Positions 1-8,808 of a stretch of 44,058 nucleotides of DNA are shown here, piece by piece. Below the pieces are notes generated by a model. It had not been told where the DNA came from and made no database searches. It saw only the letters and a program-made list of their open reading frames with translations. The stretch is from Sphingomonadales bacterium (GTDB taxonomy: Bacteria; Pseudomonadota; Alphaproteobacteria; Sphingomonadales; Sphingomonadaceae): positions 1-44,058 of the forward strand of contig SEFZ01000036.1 in assembly GCA_004173185.1 (NCBI GenBank). The letters are read 5' to 3'. The first letter of the stretch is position 1, and the number at the start of each line of letters is the position of its first letter. The position numbers were made by a program, and so were the translations under genes.

Positions 1-45
1 CGGTTGAGGATGACGCCGGGCCTTCGAGCCTCTATCTCCGCACCC

Positions 46-711
46 ATGTCGAGCTACGACCTCTCCACCGCCGCCGGCCGCTTCAAGGCGAAGTGGGACT
101 ATGTCTGGAAGGACCACGCCTTCCTGCGGCGCTGGTTCATGAACGCCCACTGGCTGGGGCCGGACCTGGTGCGGACCAACCAGCCATCGCCGAGGCAGTT
201 GGCGTACTGGAAGTCACAGGGGATCAAGACGGTCATCAACCTGCGCGGCGCGCGGGACGAGGCCTATTATGCGCTGGAGAAGGATGCCTGCGAAAAGCTG
301 GGCCTGACGCTGGTTGACGCCCCGCTGGACAGCCGTGATCCGCCGCAGACCGATCGGGTTCATCGCGCCAAGCGGCTGTTCGAGACGATCGAATATCCGG
401 TGCTGATCCACTGCAAGTCCGGCGCGGACCGGGCCGGGATGATGGCGGTCTTCTATCGCCACTTCCACTTGGGCGAGCCGATGAGCGAAGCCATCAAGCA
501 GTTGGACAAGAAGTATTTGCATCACCGCGAGGGGCTGACCGGCGTGCTGGACTACACGCTGGAGAAATACCTCAAGGAGGTCGAGCCCACGGGTGTCAGT
601 TTCCTGGAGTGGGTGGACAGCCCGGCCTATGACCCGAAGGCGATCCGGGCCGAGTTCAAGGGCCAGTGGTGGGGGACGCTGCTGACCGAAAAGCTGCTGC
701 GACGCGAGTAG
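46..711 (+). CDS. Tyrosine/dual-specificity phosphatase-like protein
   Basis: Predicted cytoplasmic protein phosphatase of the cysteine-dependent superfamily. The active-site loop HCKSGADRAG (H122, C123, R129 from this start) matches the HCx5R signature, with Cys as nucleophile and Arg binding the phosphate. An upstream TVINLRG strand-turn is typical of DSP-like phosphatases. The frame is open further upstream (TTG at 4 and possibly beyond the window edge). I chose ATG 46 because the extra 14 residues look like low-complexity leader, so the start is uncertain. Substrate is unknown. It is transcribed toward the minus-strand genes that follow and ends 2 bp before the next gene's stop. Confidence 0.85.
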   Translation: MSSYDLSTAAGRFKAKWDYVWKDHAFLRRWFMNAHWLGPDLVRTNQPSPRQLAYWKSQGIKTVINLRGARDEAYYALEKDACEKLGLTLVDAPLDSRDPPQTDRVHRAKRLFETIEYPVLIHCKSGADRAGMMAVFYRHFHLGEPMSEAIKQLDKKYLHHREGLTGVLDYTLEKYLKEVEPTGVSFLEWVDSPAYDPKAIRAEFKGQWWGTLLTEKLLRRE

Positions 712-713
712 GT

Positions 714-938
714 TCAGCCCCACGGACCGGGCGGATTGCCGGTCGGGCGCGTGTCATCGCCGCGCTCCATCGCCAGTTCGGCTTCGCGCCGGGCCTTGCG
801 CTCGGCCTCCCAGTTCCTGAACCAGCGCTTCCAGGCCATTTCGCCGCGCAGCGACATGGTCCAGAGCACCAGCGCCATCAGCATGAAGATGAGGCTGCCG
901 ATCTCTTCGGGACCGAGGGTGCGACCGAACAGCGTCAT
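714..938 (-). CDS. Small single-span membrane protein, hypothetical
   Basis: A 74-residue protein with one hydrophobic helix at about residues 10-30 followed by a strongly charged, Arg/Glu/Lys-rich helix (about 32-60) and a proline-rich tail. No known family is recognised. Its ATG overlaps the TGA of the preceding minus-strand gene (ATGA, 936-940), so the two are probably translationally coupled small membrane proteins. The plus-strand phosphatase ends 2 bp from its stop, so the two transcripts converge. Confidence 0.6.
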   Translation of the reverse strand: MTLFGRTLGPEEIGSLIFMLMALVLWTMSLRGEMAWKRWFRNWEAERKARREAELAMERGDDTRPTGNPPGPWG

Positions 939-1105
939 CAGGGTTTGGGCTCATCGGACGACGCGGGCGTGACCGGGTCGTTCCATGCGGTGTCTGACTC
1001 GCGCGGAGCATTGCTGTTCCGGTCGGGCTTGCGACGTATCGCCCAGACGACGATGCCGACTGCGGCGGCGCCGAGAGCCAGCACGATCAAAAGCGTGTTT
1101 ATCAC
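938..1105 (-). CDS. Small N-terminally anchored membrane protein, hypothetical
   Basis: A 55-residue protein starting with GTG. It has an N-terminal hydrophobic helix (about residues 2-22, rich in L, A, V and I), then a basic stop-transfer cluster (RRKPDR) and an acidic, proline-rich tail. The start is set by a strong AGGAGGG Shine-Dalgarno about 6 bases upstream of GTG. The frame extends to ATG 1141 but that would place the ribosome site inside the gene. It overlaps the next gene by ATGA. Function unknown. Confidence 0.6.
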   Translation of the reverse strand: MINTLLIVLALGAAAVGIVVWAIRRKPDRNSNAPRESDTAWNDPVTPASSDEPKP

Positions 1106-1187
1106 GGTCGATCCCTCCTGAAGCGTGGCGTTCACGAACACAGCGTGTGAGCGACGGTAGCGGTTCCGGATCGACCGCGCGAGCGGC

Positions 1188-1442
1188 TTAGTGCTCGTGT
1201 GCGTCCCCGCGCGGATCGATCATCCGGTGCGCGTGCAGGATGAAGTAACGCATGTGGGCGTTGTCGACCGTGGCCTGGGCCTTGGCCTTCCACGCCTTGC
1301 GGGCTTCCTCATAGTTCGGGAAGGCGCCGACGAACTCGACCTTGGTCAGATCGCGGAACACCGGGGCGTCCAGATGGCGCAGTTCGCCGCCGATGACGAT
1401 GTGCAGCAGTTGGGGCGTTTCGGTTTCGGCGGTCATGTTCAT
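1188..1442 (-). CDS. DUF4170-family small protein
   Basis: An 84-residue soluble protein. The pattern of an IVIGGEL strand near the N-terminus, followed by FPNYEEARKAWKAKAQATVDNAHMRYFI, resembles the DUF4170 family, short alphaproteobacterial proteins of unknown function. Two in-frame ATGs (1442 and 1436) are possible; the longer upstream frame from 1499 has no ribosome site and reads through intergenic-looking sequence. It ends in a His-rich tail (DAHEH). Monocistronic by spacing. Confidence 0.7.
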   Translation of the reverse strand: MNMTAETETPQLLHIVIGGELRHLDAPVFRDLTKVEFVGAFPNYEEARKAWKAKAQATVDNAHMRYFILHAHRMIDPRGDAHEH

Positions 1443-1513
1443 ATCCCGGGGGGAGGGGGCATCTACAGGGTCACCATCCCATCGGCAGGTTGAGATCACC
1501 TGAAGGGGACGGA

Positions 1514-2311
1514 TCAGCGGGGCGCGAGCGGAATAGGCGCTGTACGCCGCAGGATCAACGGGTGGAGGCCCGGAGCGGTGCAGATCAGGCTGGTTTGTCG
1601 CGGATCAGGCTGATTGAAGCGCCAACGACCCCCGTGGTGATCGCTGACCTGGGCGCCGGCCTCCTCCGCGATCAGGGCCCCCGCGCAGACATCCCAGTCC
1701 CATTTCGGGGTCAGGGCGATGGCGGCGTCGAAGGCCCCGGCGGCGACCAGCGCCATGCGGTAGGCCAAGGCGTTCCGCTTTTCATAGCGCATCGCGGGCC
1801 ACGGCTCGGGCCAATGCGGACCTTCCATCAGCCGGGCGTCGGCCAGCACCGAGGCGTCATCCAGGTTGGTGGTGTCCGAGGCCGTGATCGCGCGTCCGTT
1901 CAACGTCGCGCCGCCGCCGCGCGTGGCGACGAAGGTTTCGTTCAGCATCGGGGCGTGGATGACGGCGGCGACCGGCTGGCCGTCCTCGACCACCGCGATG
2001 GGAATGCACCACCACGGCTTGTCTTTCATGTAGGCCACTGTGCCGTCGATCGGGTCGACCACGAAGATGCGCCGCTTCGACAGGCGCTCGGTGGTGTCGG
2101 CGGTCTCCTCGGACAGCCAGCCGTAGTCGGGACGGGCGGTCAGAAGGCGATCACGCAGCAAGGCGTCCACCGCCAGATCAGCGGAGGTGACGGGCGAGCC
2201 GCCGGACTTGGACCAGATCTTCAGGCCGCCCTCGCGTTCCGACAGCGCCAGTTCGCCCGCAGCGACGGCCGCCTCGCGGATCAGGGCCAGATCGTTGGCG
2301 AAGTCCGTCAT
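1514..2311 (-). CDS. Inositol monophosphatase family protein (CysQ-like 3'(2'),5'-bisphosphate nucleotidase)
   Basis: A 265-residue metal-dependent phosphatase of the IMPase/FBPase superfamily. Metal ligands are visible: the EE pair at 68-69, DPIDGT at 86-91, and a C-terminal WDWDVCAGALIAEEAG block. The DPIDGTVAYMKDKPWW segment fits the CysQ/IMPase type, which dephosphorylates PAP or inositol phosphates in the cytoplasm. The sequence alone does not separate these activities. The ATG overlaps the TGA of the upstream pmbA-like gene (ATGA at 2308-2311), so the two form an operon. Confidence 0.88.
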   Translation of the reverse strand: MTDFANDLALIREAAVAAGELALSEREGGLKIWSKSGGSPVTSADLAVDALLRDRLLTARPDYGWLSEETADTTERLSKRRIFVVDPIDGTVAYMKDKPWWCIPIAVVEDGQPVAAVIHAPMLNETFVATRGGGATLNGRAITASDTTNLDDASVLADARLMEGPHWPEPWPAMRYEKRNALAYRMALVAAGAFDAAIALTPKWDWDVCAGALIAEEAGAQVSDHHGGRWRFNQPDPRQTSLICTAPGLHPLILRRTAPIPLAPR

Positions 2312-3660
2312 TTGCCCGCGATGGCGACGCCGTCGAACAGCAACGACGGACTGTTGAAGCTGCCGCGGAACTCGAGATCGGCTCCCGGCGTCAGGCGCGC
2401 CCAAAGGTCCTTCAGATTGCCCGCTACGGTCACTTCGCTGACCGGATAGGCGCGTTGGCCGTTCTCGAACCAGAAGCCGGACACCCCGGCGGACCAGTCG
2501 CCGGTATTGCCGTTCAGCGAGGGGCCGAACATGGAGGTGATCAGCAGCCCGGTCCCGGCCGCGCCCATCAGGCCGTCCAGATCCTGTTCGCCCGGCTCCA
2601 GATGCAGGTTGTGCGTCGAGACGCCGGGCGGTCCGGCGAGCCCGCGCGAGGCGTGGCCCGTGGAGGCCAGTCCCAACTGGGCCGCGCTGGAACTGTTCAG
2701 GAGCCAGGTGGTCAGGAGGCCGTTCTCCACGATGGACTGCTTCCACACGGCGACGCCTTCGTCGTCGAAGGGCGTGGAGCCGAGCCCGCGCTGACGGAAG
2801 GGATCGTCGACCAGATTGACGCCCTCGGGCAGAATGCGCTGGCCCAGCTTGTCCTTCAGGAATGAGGTCCCGCGGGCGATGGACGCCCCGGAGATGGCGC
2901 CGAGGAGGGGGGACAGCACCTGGGTCGCCACCCGGTTCTCGAAGATCACCGGCGCGGTGGTCGAAGCGATCTTGCGCGGTCCGGTGCGTTCGACTGCCCG
3001 TTTGCCCGCATAGGCGCCGATGGCTTCTGCCGAAGGCAGGTCGGACAGGTGGCGGACCGCGCGGTGTTCGCCGCCGCGCTCCATGGCCCCGTCCTTCTCG
3101 GCGATGACGCCGACGCCCAGCGAGAAGGCCGAGCCCTGATAGGAGCCGTCAAAGCCGTGCGAGGTGACCAGACGCCAGCGGCTGGAAGAAGCGGCGGCAT
3201 GACCGCCTTCCGAACGGGCGACGCCCTCGACAGCCAAGGCTGCGGCCTCGGCTTCGGCGGCGGCGGCCTCAAGCTCGGCGGCGCTGCGTTCGCCCGGATC
3301 GTACAGATCGAGGTCGGCGAACGGGCCCCAGGCCAATCGGTCCTGCGGGGCCAGGCCGGCGTAAGGATCTTCGGGCGCGAGCCGGGCCATGGCGACGGCG
3401 CGCTCGACCAGTCGCGCGCGGGTCTTGTCGGACAGGTCCGAGGCCGAAACGGTCGCCTGACGCTTGCCGATGAAGACACGCAGGCCAAGGTCGCGGCTTT
3501 CCTCGCGCTCGACATCCTCCAGGGCGCCGTTGCGCACGCCGATGGACAGCGAGGCTCGTTCGGAGGTCACCGCCTCGGCAGCGTCCGCGCCCGCCTTCAG
3601 GGCGGCGGCGATCAGATCGGGAAGGATGTCGGAAGCGGCGGCGTCACGCGGGGAGGTCAT
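2308..3660 (-). CDS. pmbA: TldD/PmbA family metalloprotease homologue
   Basis: A 450-residue PmbA (TldE)-type subunit of the TldD/TldE protease, known for processing modified peptides and degrading antitoxins in the cytoplasm. It shows the N-terminal domain that includes SIGVRNGALEDVEREESRDLGLRVFIGKRQ-like text (given here in part) and the C-terminal barrel with GNTGDWSAGVSGFWFENG. As is usual for the TldE partner, no HExxxH zinc motif of the TldD type is seen, so it is more likely the non-catalytic partner. TldD is not in the window. ATG 3660 is preferred over the 8-codon longer frame. Operon with the downstream phosphatase. Confidence 0.88.
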   Translation of the reverse strand: MTSPRDAAASDILPDLIAAALKAGADAAEAVTSERASLSIGVRNGALEDVEREESRDLGLRVFIGKRQATVSASDLSDKTRARLVERAVAMARLAPEDPYAGLAPQDRLAWGPFADLDLYDPGERSAAELEAAAAEAEAAALAVEGVARSEGGHAAASSSRWRLVTSHGFDGSYQGSAFSLGVGVIAEKDGAMERGGEHRAVRHLSDLPSAEAIGAYAGKRAVERTGPRKIASTTAPVIFENRVATQVLSPLLGAISGASIARGTSFLKDKLGQRILPEGVNLVDDPFRQRGLGSTPFDDEGVAVWKQSIVENGLLTTWLLNSSSAAQLGLASTGHASRGLAGPPGVSTHNLHLEPGEQDLDGLMGAAGTGLLITSMFGPSLNGNTGDWSAGVSGFWFENGQRAYPVSEVTVAGNLKDLWARLTPGADLEFRGSFNSPSLLFDGVAIAGK

Positions 3661-3700
3661 GCCCCGATATGGCCGGGCCTCCACGATGGCGCAACCGCCG

Positions 3701-4120
3701 TCAGCCCACCGCGGCGAAGATCAGCAGGCCCGCCGAGCCGATGAAGGTCAGATAGGTCAGGATCATGCCCAGCATCCGACCGATGGAAGGCTGCTTCTCC
3801 TGCCCCATGCCCCAGGCGTGAAGCAGGCGGCCAAGGAAGAAGGCGCCGCCGACCACGTGTACGATCGTCGCGCTGTAGAAAACCGCGAGCACGGCCAGGG
3901 CGACCAGCGCCAAGGGCATGTATTCGATGGCGTTGCCGAAGGCGCGGGTGGAGTTGATCAACTGGGTATGGCCTCCGTCGCCGACCGAGACCTTGAGCGT
4001 GCGGCGTCCAGCGCTGATCCGCATCGACAGCCAAAGGACGAACAGCAGGGACAGGCCGGCCCAGAGGGCCACGGCCCGGAACGCTTCGGTGTGGAAGGCC
4101 AAGGCCTGTTCGATGCTCAT
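3701..4120 (-). CDS. MAPEG family membrane protein
   Basis: A 139-residue protein with four predicted membrane helices (about 15-35, 65-88, 92-108, 118-138). The loop after helix 1 holds RAFGNAIEYMPLAL, the family's conserved R-x-x-x-N-x-x-E pattern. MAPEG proteins are glutathione-linked or eicosanoid-metabolism membrane enzymes; the bacterial short forms have no settled substrate. It lies 11 bp from the stop of the upstream M14 peptidase on the same strand and may be cotranscribed with it. Confidence 0.85.
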   Translation of the reverse strand: MSIEQALAFHTEAFRAVALWAGLSLLFVLWLSMRISAGRRTLKVSVGDGGHTQLINSTRAFGNAIEYMPLALVALAVLAVFYSATIVHVVGGAFFLGRLLHAWGMGQEKQPSIGRMLGMILTYLTFIGSAGLLIFAAVG

Positions 4121-4131
4121 CAGGGTTCCCC

Positions 4132-5952
4132 TCAGTTCTCGCGCGCCACCGGATAGAGTCGGTAGTGGTCATCATAGAACGGTGTGCGCTCATAGAACCA
4201 TTGCAGGCGCGCATCGCCGTTGGCGGCGAAGTCGGGTTCGGCGTCCAGCTTGGCTTCGAACTCGGCCTTCAGGGCCGGATCGGCGGCCATCATCCGCTCG
4301 GCGAGCGGGGCGATGGCGTAGCCCTCGATGTATTCGACCCGGCTCAGCACCTCCGGGAACATGCCCCAGGCGAAGAAGCTCTCCGAAGACTGCGGCTCCA
4401 GCAACAGAACGACGATGTCGCCGAGCGGTTGATCGGTCGGGACGCGGACCGAGCCGGTGGGGAAGGTCCAGTCGCGGCGCTGAGGTGTGACGGAGGTCAC
4501 GGTCACCGGCACGTGGCCCTCGTTGGCGCGGGTCGCGATCTTCGGATCGTCCAGCCGCAGCATCTCGACGGACATGGTGCGCGGGGCCTCCAGCGTCTCC
4601 ATCGTCACGCCGTGGATGCGCAGGCGCTCGATGATGTCCGTGCGGTACGACGGAACCCAGTAGGCGTCGGGGCGGCGCAGGGTCAGCGTCGGGTGCGAGG
4701 TGTAGAACGGCAGTTGCCAGGTCTCGGGATCGGGCTGACCCAGCCAACGGATCTCGCGACGACCCGACGCCGGGCTGTCATAGGTCTCGTAGGTGATGCC
4801 CTTGAACGGACGGGTCGTCGTCGGCTCGGCGTTCTGGACGAAGTTGGCCGGGATTTCCGCCGGGCGCAGGGCGCTGTCGGCGGTGATCGCGGCGCGCAGA
4901 TCATCGCCTTCGCTCGCCAACAGGCGCAAAGCCTGCTCCAGGAAGACGTAGGTGCCCAGCACGCGTTGCTCGTGCGGCTTCAGGCTGTGGTTCTCGATCA
5001 GGATGGTGGGGACGTGTGCCGCCGAGCCCCATCCGTTCGAGAAGCGCTCGCCCAGCCCGCCGTCCGACAGACCCGCGCGCGGGTTCTGATCATCGATACC
5101 GAACACCAGTTCGCCCGGAATATGGCCCCGGGCCTCCAGCGCCGCGTTCATCGCCGGCTTGAAGGCGTTGTCCAGCCACAGGGCGGTGGCGGGTGAGCGC
5201 GAATAGACCCCGTCTTCACCGTTGTAGCCGTAGGTGACGTCGTACTGGTAATCCATGCCGTCGGTGACGTGGATGTCGACGTACAGGTCGGGCCGGTATT
5301 TCACGATCAGGCCGCGAACAGCCTGCATCTCCGGCTGATCCAGTTTCAGGTAGTCGCGGTTCAGGTTCTGGTTGGTCGCCGTGTTGCGCCAGCCCTGAAT
5401 GCGCGGCCCGCGCTGGTTCGGGCGGCTGTAGGCGCCGGCGCGCTCGTGGCCGTCGACCGACAGGATCGGGATAAGGATCAGGTTGACCCGGTCCAGCAGC
5501 TCATCCTTGCCGTAGAAGGCGATGTCGCGCAGCAGCATCATGCCCGCGTCCTTGCCGTCGATCTCGCCCGGGTGAATGCCGGCCTGCGCCAGCAATACCG
5601 GTTTGGACGGATCGAATACCGCGCCGTCCTTCGACGCAATCACGGCGTAGATCGGGCGGCCTTCCGGCGACACGCCGAACTGTTCGATGCGGATCAGGTC
5701 CGAGGCGGCGTCGAGGCGGTCGAACCAGGCGCGGGTGTCGACATAGGTGGGACTGAAGTCATGTTCGGCGTCGGCCTCAAACGCAGTGACCCACGGATCA
5801 GACGCGTCGCGCAGCAGGTCGCGGCTGACGCCGTTCCATTCCGGTGCGGGCGGCAGGAAGGGCTGGTCCCACGGGGCGGTGTTGGACACGGATTGGGCCA
5901 TGGCGGGACTCGCGAACAGAAGGGCGGCTGCGATCAGAAGGGGTGTGCGCAT
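4132..5952 (-). CDS. Exported M14-family zinc carboxypeptidase
   Basis: A 606-residue protein with a clear Sec signal peptide (MRTPLLIAAALLFASPAMA, cleavage before Q). The M14 zinc site is visible: HPGE (H127, E130) and the third ligand H228 in the DIHVTDG strand, with the usual NLNRDY block between them. The family hydrolyses C-terminal residues of peptides or cell-wall fragments in the periplasm or outside. The long region after residue 300 is typical of the larger bacterial M14 forms. ATG 5952 is chosen because it begins the signal peptide; the frame is 12 codons longer. Confidence 0.88.
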   Translation of the reverse strand: MRTPLLIAAALLFASPAMAQSVSNTAPWDQPFLPPAPEWNGVSRDLLRDASDPWVTAFEADAEHDFSPTYVDTRAWFDRLDAASDLIRIEQFGVSPEGRPIYAVIASKDGAVFDPSKPVLLAQAGIHPGEIDGKDAGMMLLRDIAFYGKDELLDRVNLILIPILSVDGHERAGAYSRPNQRGPRIQGWRNTATNQNLNRDYLKLDQPEMQAVRGLIVKYRPDLYVDIHVTDGMDYQYDVTYGYNGEDGVYSRSPATALWLDNAFKPAMNAALEARGHIPGELVFGIDDQNPRAGLSDGGLGERFSNGWGSAAHVPTILIENHSLKPHEQRVLGTYVFLEQALRLLASEGDDLRAAITADSALRPAEIPANFVQNAEPTTTRPFKGITYETYDSPASGRREIRWLGQPDPETWQLPFYTSHPTLTLRRPDAYWVPSYRTDIIERLRIHGVTMETLEAPRTMSVEMLRLDDPKIATRANEGHVPVTVTSVTPQRRDWTFPTGSVRVPTDQPLGDIVVLLLEPQSSESFFAWGMFPEVLSRVEYIEGYAIAPLAERMMAADPALKAEFEAKLDAEPDFAANGDARLQWFYERTPFYDDHYRLYPVAREN

Positions 5953-6004
5953 GGCGCCCTTCCTCGACCAAATACGTCTGTCCGGCAAGACGGCGAGCGG
6001 TCGT

Positions 6005-6628
6005 TCAGTTCACGCCCACCGCCGGCGACCAGGCGCCCGAGGCCACCAGGTGGATGACCGACAGGGACAGGCTCCAGAGGCTGTAGGCCAGCACAATCAG
6101 GAGCGAGCCGATCACAGCTGGTCGCCACGGGGCAAAGGCGGCGACGGCGGTCGTTGTGAAGAAGATGCCGAACCCTACCCAAAGGCGCACGGTCGACAGG
6201 GCGGCGAAACCCTCGTCCAGCGCCATCAGGCCCAGGAACATCACCCCGACAATCAGATTGGCCGTCATGATGCAGCCGAACACGAGCCTGCGGTACCGCC
6301 AGAAATGTTCGGTCAGGTCGATCCGGTCGCGACCCTCGGCCGAAAGGCGAGGGAAGGTGACGCTGGCGGCCGTATAGAAGGTTCCGGCTATGATCAGGCT
6401 GGCGATCAGCAAGGCGTGGTTGAACGGGGCGCCGCGAAAGATCACCCAAGCCTGATTCCAGAAGGTCGCCACGTCCAGCGCTACGAAGGCGGCCAGCATC
6501 GGCGTCAGCCAGCCGAACCTGACCCGCTCTTTCTCTTGCAGAATGCGGGCGAAGCCGCCGACCAGTTCGGCGACGGACAGGCCCAGCAGGAGGCCGTAAA
6601 AGCTGAAGAAGAACTCGAACGCGCTCAT
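6005..6628 (-). CDS. Multi-pass membrane protein, hypothetical
   Basis: A 207-residue protein with about six hydrophobic segments spread over its length (about 5-25, 40-60, 70-90, 118-140, 145-165, 175-195). No family motif is recognised. ATG 6628 begins with a hydrophobic helix (SAFEFFFSFYGLLLGL) and is preferred to the start 8 codons upstream. It lies 53 bp upstream of the M14 peptidase start on the same strand; cotranscription is possible. Confidence 0.7.
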   Translation of the reverse strand: MSAFEFFFSFYGLLLGLSVAELVGGFARILQEKERVRFGWLTPMLAAFVALDVATFWNQAWVIFRGAPFNHALLIASLIIAGTFYTAASVTFPRLSAEGRDRIDLTEHFWRYRRLVFGCIMTANLIVGVMFLGLMALDEGFAALSTVRLWVGFGIFFTTTAVAAFAPWRPAVIGSLLIVLAYSLWSLSLSVIHLVASGAWSPAVGVN

Positions 6629-6770
6629 GGGCCCCCGCCGGTTGCGTCTCAAGACTAGGTGACGGCGAGGCGGTCGTCACCTCTGTCGGACCGGGCCATA
6701 AGCGAAACGGCCGGCGTGGCCCCGGAGCAGGAGCAACGCCGGCCGTTGAAAGCCGTTCAGGCGTAGGGTG

Positions 6771-7124
6771 TCAGGCGCCGCGTTTGGCGACCAGACGGTC
6801 GACGGTGGCCTGGGCTTCATTGCGGCGCGCGGTGTGGCCATCCAGCTCGGCGCGTTGCGCGTCGCTCAGGCCGCCGGCGGCGGTCGCCTGGCCTTGCAGG
6901 GTTTCGATCTGCACATTCAGGTCGCCGACAAGATCCTGAGCGTCCCACAGCTGTTGTTGCTCGGCGGCGCTGAGGCGCGGCGGCTGGGCACGACGGGGCG
7001 CGGCGCGCGAGGCGCCGCGAGCGGAGCCGCGGCCGGTCAGGACCTGCGCGTCAGCGGCGACGGGGATGGCGATCACGGGCGTCGCGAGAGCAAGAGCCAA
7101 GGCGGCGACGATGGCGTGTTTCAT
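6771..7124 (-). CDS. Small exported protein with coiled-coil tail, hypothetical
   Basis: A 117-residue protein. The first 27 residues form a signal peptide ending AADA before Q, so a periplasmic or secreted location is likely. The mature part is Arg/Ala-rich at first and then an Ala/Gln/Glu helical region (about 50-115) with repeated heptad-like spacing. No family recognised. No neighbour on the same strand within 140 bp, so probably monocistronic. Confidence 0.65.
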   Translation of the reverse strand: MKHAIVAALALALATPVIAIPVAADAQVLTGRGSARGASRAAPRRAQPPRLSAAEQQQLWDAQDLVGDLNVQIETLQGQATAAGGLSDAQRAELDGHTARRNEAQATVDRLVAKRGA

Positions 7125-7270
7125 TGGGGTCTCCGGAGAAGAACACTTCGACCCTGTTTGTAGATTACCGTTTCGTCATCTGAAAAGCGTTTTTCCGACA
7201 CACTCTGGAAACGATCGCGTCATCCACGCAACACTGGCGCCCCCGGCGAAAGCCGGCGCTTGCAACGGGA

Positions 7271-8800
7271 CTATTTCCAGATCGGTGTCCCGTCACCCGG
7301 TAAGCCGAGCCGGTCCCACATCTCTGACACGCGATCGACGACCTCCGTCTCCATCCGGATTTCCTCGCCCCATTCGCGCTTGGTCTCGGGCTCCCATTTG
7401 TCGGTGGCGTCCAGACCGATCTTGGAGCCCAGACCGCTCTCGGGACTGGCGAAATCGAGATAGTCGATGGGGGTGTTCTCGATCAGGGTGATGTCGCGCG
7501 CCGGGTCCATCTTGGTCGAGATGGCCCACATGACCTGCTTCCAGTCGCGGGCGTCGATGTCGTCATCCACGACGATCACCCACTTGGTGTACATGAACTG
7601 GCGCAGATAGCTCCAGACGCCCAGCATCACGCGCTTGGCATGGCCGGGGTAGGCCTTCTTCATCGACACCACGGCGATGCGATAACTGCACCCTTCGGGC
7701 GGCAGCCAGAAGTCGGTGATCTCGGGGAACTGCTGGCGTAGCAGAGGGATGAAGACCTCGTTCAGCGCCTCGCCCAGCACCGATGGCTCGTCCGGCGGAC
7801 GGCCGGTGAAGGTGGTCAGATAGATGGGGTCGCGCCGCATGGTGATGGCGCTGACCTGGAACACCGGGAAGGTCTCGACCGAGTTGTAGTAGCCGGTGTG
7901 GTCGCCGTAGGGCCCCTCGGCCGCGTGCTCGTCCAGCAGGACGTGGCCTTCCAGCACGATCTCGGCATGAGCCGGGACCATCAGCGGCACGGTCTTGCAC
8001 GGGACCAGCTCGGCCTTGGCGCCGCGCAGCAGGCCGGCGAACTGGTACTCTGACAGGGTGTCCGGCACCGGCGTCACGGCGGCCAGAATGGTGCCCGGAT
8101 CGGCGCCGAGCACGATGGCGGCGGGGAGGGGCGCTTTCGATCCGGCCTTCTTGTGCCGGGCATAGTGCTGGGCGCCGCCGCGATGGGCCAGCCAGCGCAT
8201 GATGGCCTTGTCCTTGCCCAGCACCTGCATGCGGTAGATGCCGAGATTGAAGTCGTCCTCGCGGGCTTCTGACGGCCCCTTGGTTACAACCAGACCCCAG
8301 GTGATCAGCGGCGCCGGCTCGCCGGGCCAGCAGCCCTGAATCGGCAGGCTCGTCAGGTCGATCTGGTCACCTTTCAGCACCACCTGCTGCACCGGCGCGG
8401 TCTTCACGACCTTGGGCCGCATCGCCATCACCGTCTGGGCCAGCGGCAGCATCTCCATGGCGTCGCCCAGACCGCGCGGCGGGGTCGGATTGCGCAGGAA
8501 GGCCAGGAGTTCGCCGACCTCGCGCAGTTCGGCGGCGGTGGTGCGGCTTTTCTTCTCCAGCGTCACGCCCATGGCGACGCGCTTCACCGTGCCGAACAGA
8601 TTGGCGAGACAGGGAATGGGGCTGATCGTGCCGTCGGGCATGACGGGCTTCTCGAAAATCACCGCCGGGCCGCCGTTGCGGAGCAGGCGAGTCTGGATCT
8701 CGGTCATCTCGAGGTGCGTGGAGACGGGCTCGGTCACCCGCACCAGCTCACCCTCGGCTTCGAGGATCTCGATGAAGTCACGCAGCGATTTGTAGGCCAT
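7271..8800 (-). CDS. ubiD: UbiD family decarboxylase
   Basis: A 509-residue cytoplasmic decarboxylase, close to the usual UbiD length. Family blocks are present: LGIYRMQVLGKDKAIMRW, the EGPYGDHTGYYN segment and the DDDIDARDWKQVMWA segment. UbiD uses prenylated FMN made by UbiX to decarboxylate 3-polyprenyl-4-hydroxybenzoate in ubiquinone synthesis; other UbiD-fold enzymes act on other aromatic acids, so the symbol rests on general similarity. A GC-rich hairpin just past the stop (about 7239-7260) could be its terminator. Confidence 0.9.
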   Translation of the reverse strand: MAYKSLRDFIEILEAEGELVRVTEPVSTHLEMTEIQTRLLRNGGPAVIFEKPVMPDGTISPIPCLANLFGTVKRVAMGVTLEKKSRTTAAELREVGELLAFLRNPTPPRGLGDAMEMLPLAQTVMAMRPKVVKTAPVQQVVLKGDQIDLTSLPIQGCWPGEPAPLITWGLVVTKGPSEAREDDFNLGIYRMQVLGKDKAIMRWLAHRGGAQHYARHKKAGSKAPLPAAIVLGADPGTILAAVTPVPDTLSEYQFAGLLRGAKAELVPCKTVPLMVPAHAEIVLEGHVLLDEHAAEGPYGDHTGYYNSVETFPVFQVSAITMRRDPIYLTTFTGRPPDEPSVLGEALNEVFIPLLRQQFPEITDFWLPPEGCSYRIAVVSMKKAYPGHAKRVMLGVWSYLRQFMYTKWVIVVDDDIDARDWKQVMWAISTKMDPARDITLIENTPIDYLDFASPESGLGSKIGLDATDKWEPETKREWGEEIRMETEVVDRVSEMWDRLGLPGDGTPIWK

Positions 8801-8808
8801 GCGCTGGA

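Noticed and set aside
1490..2449. Long plus-strand frame opposite the CysQ-like gene
   Set aside because: Antisense shadow; the minus strand has clear catalytic motifs and gene overlap.
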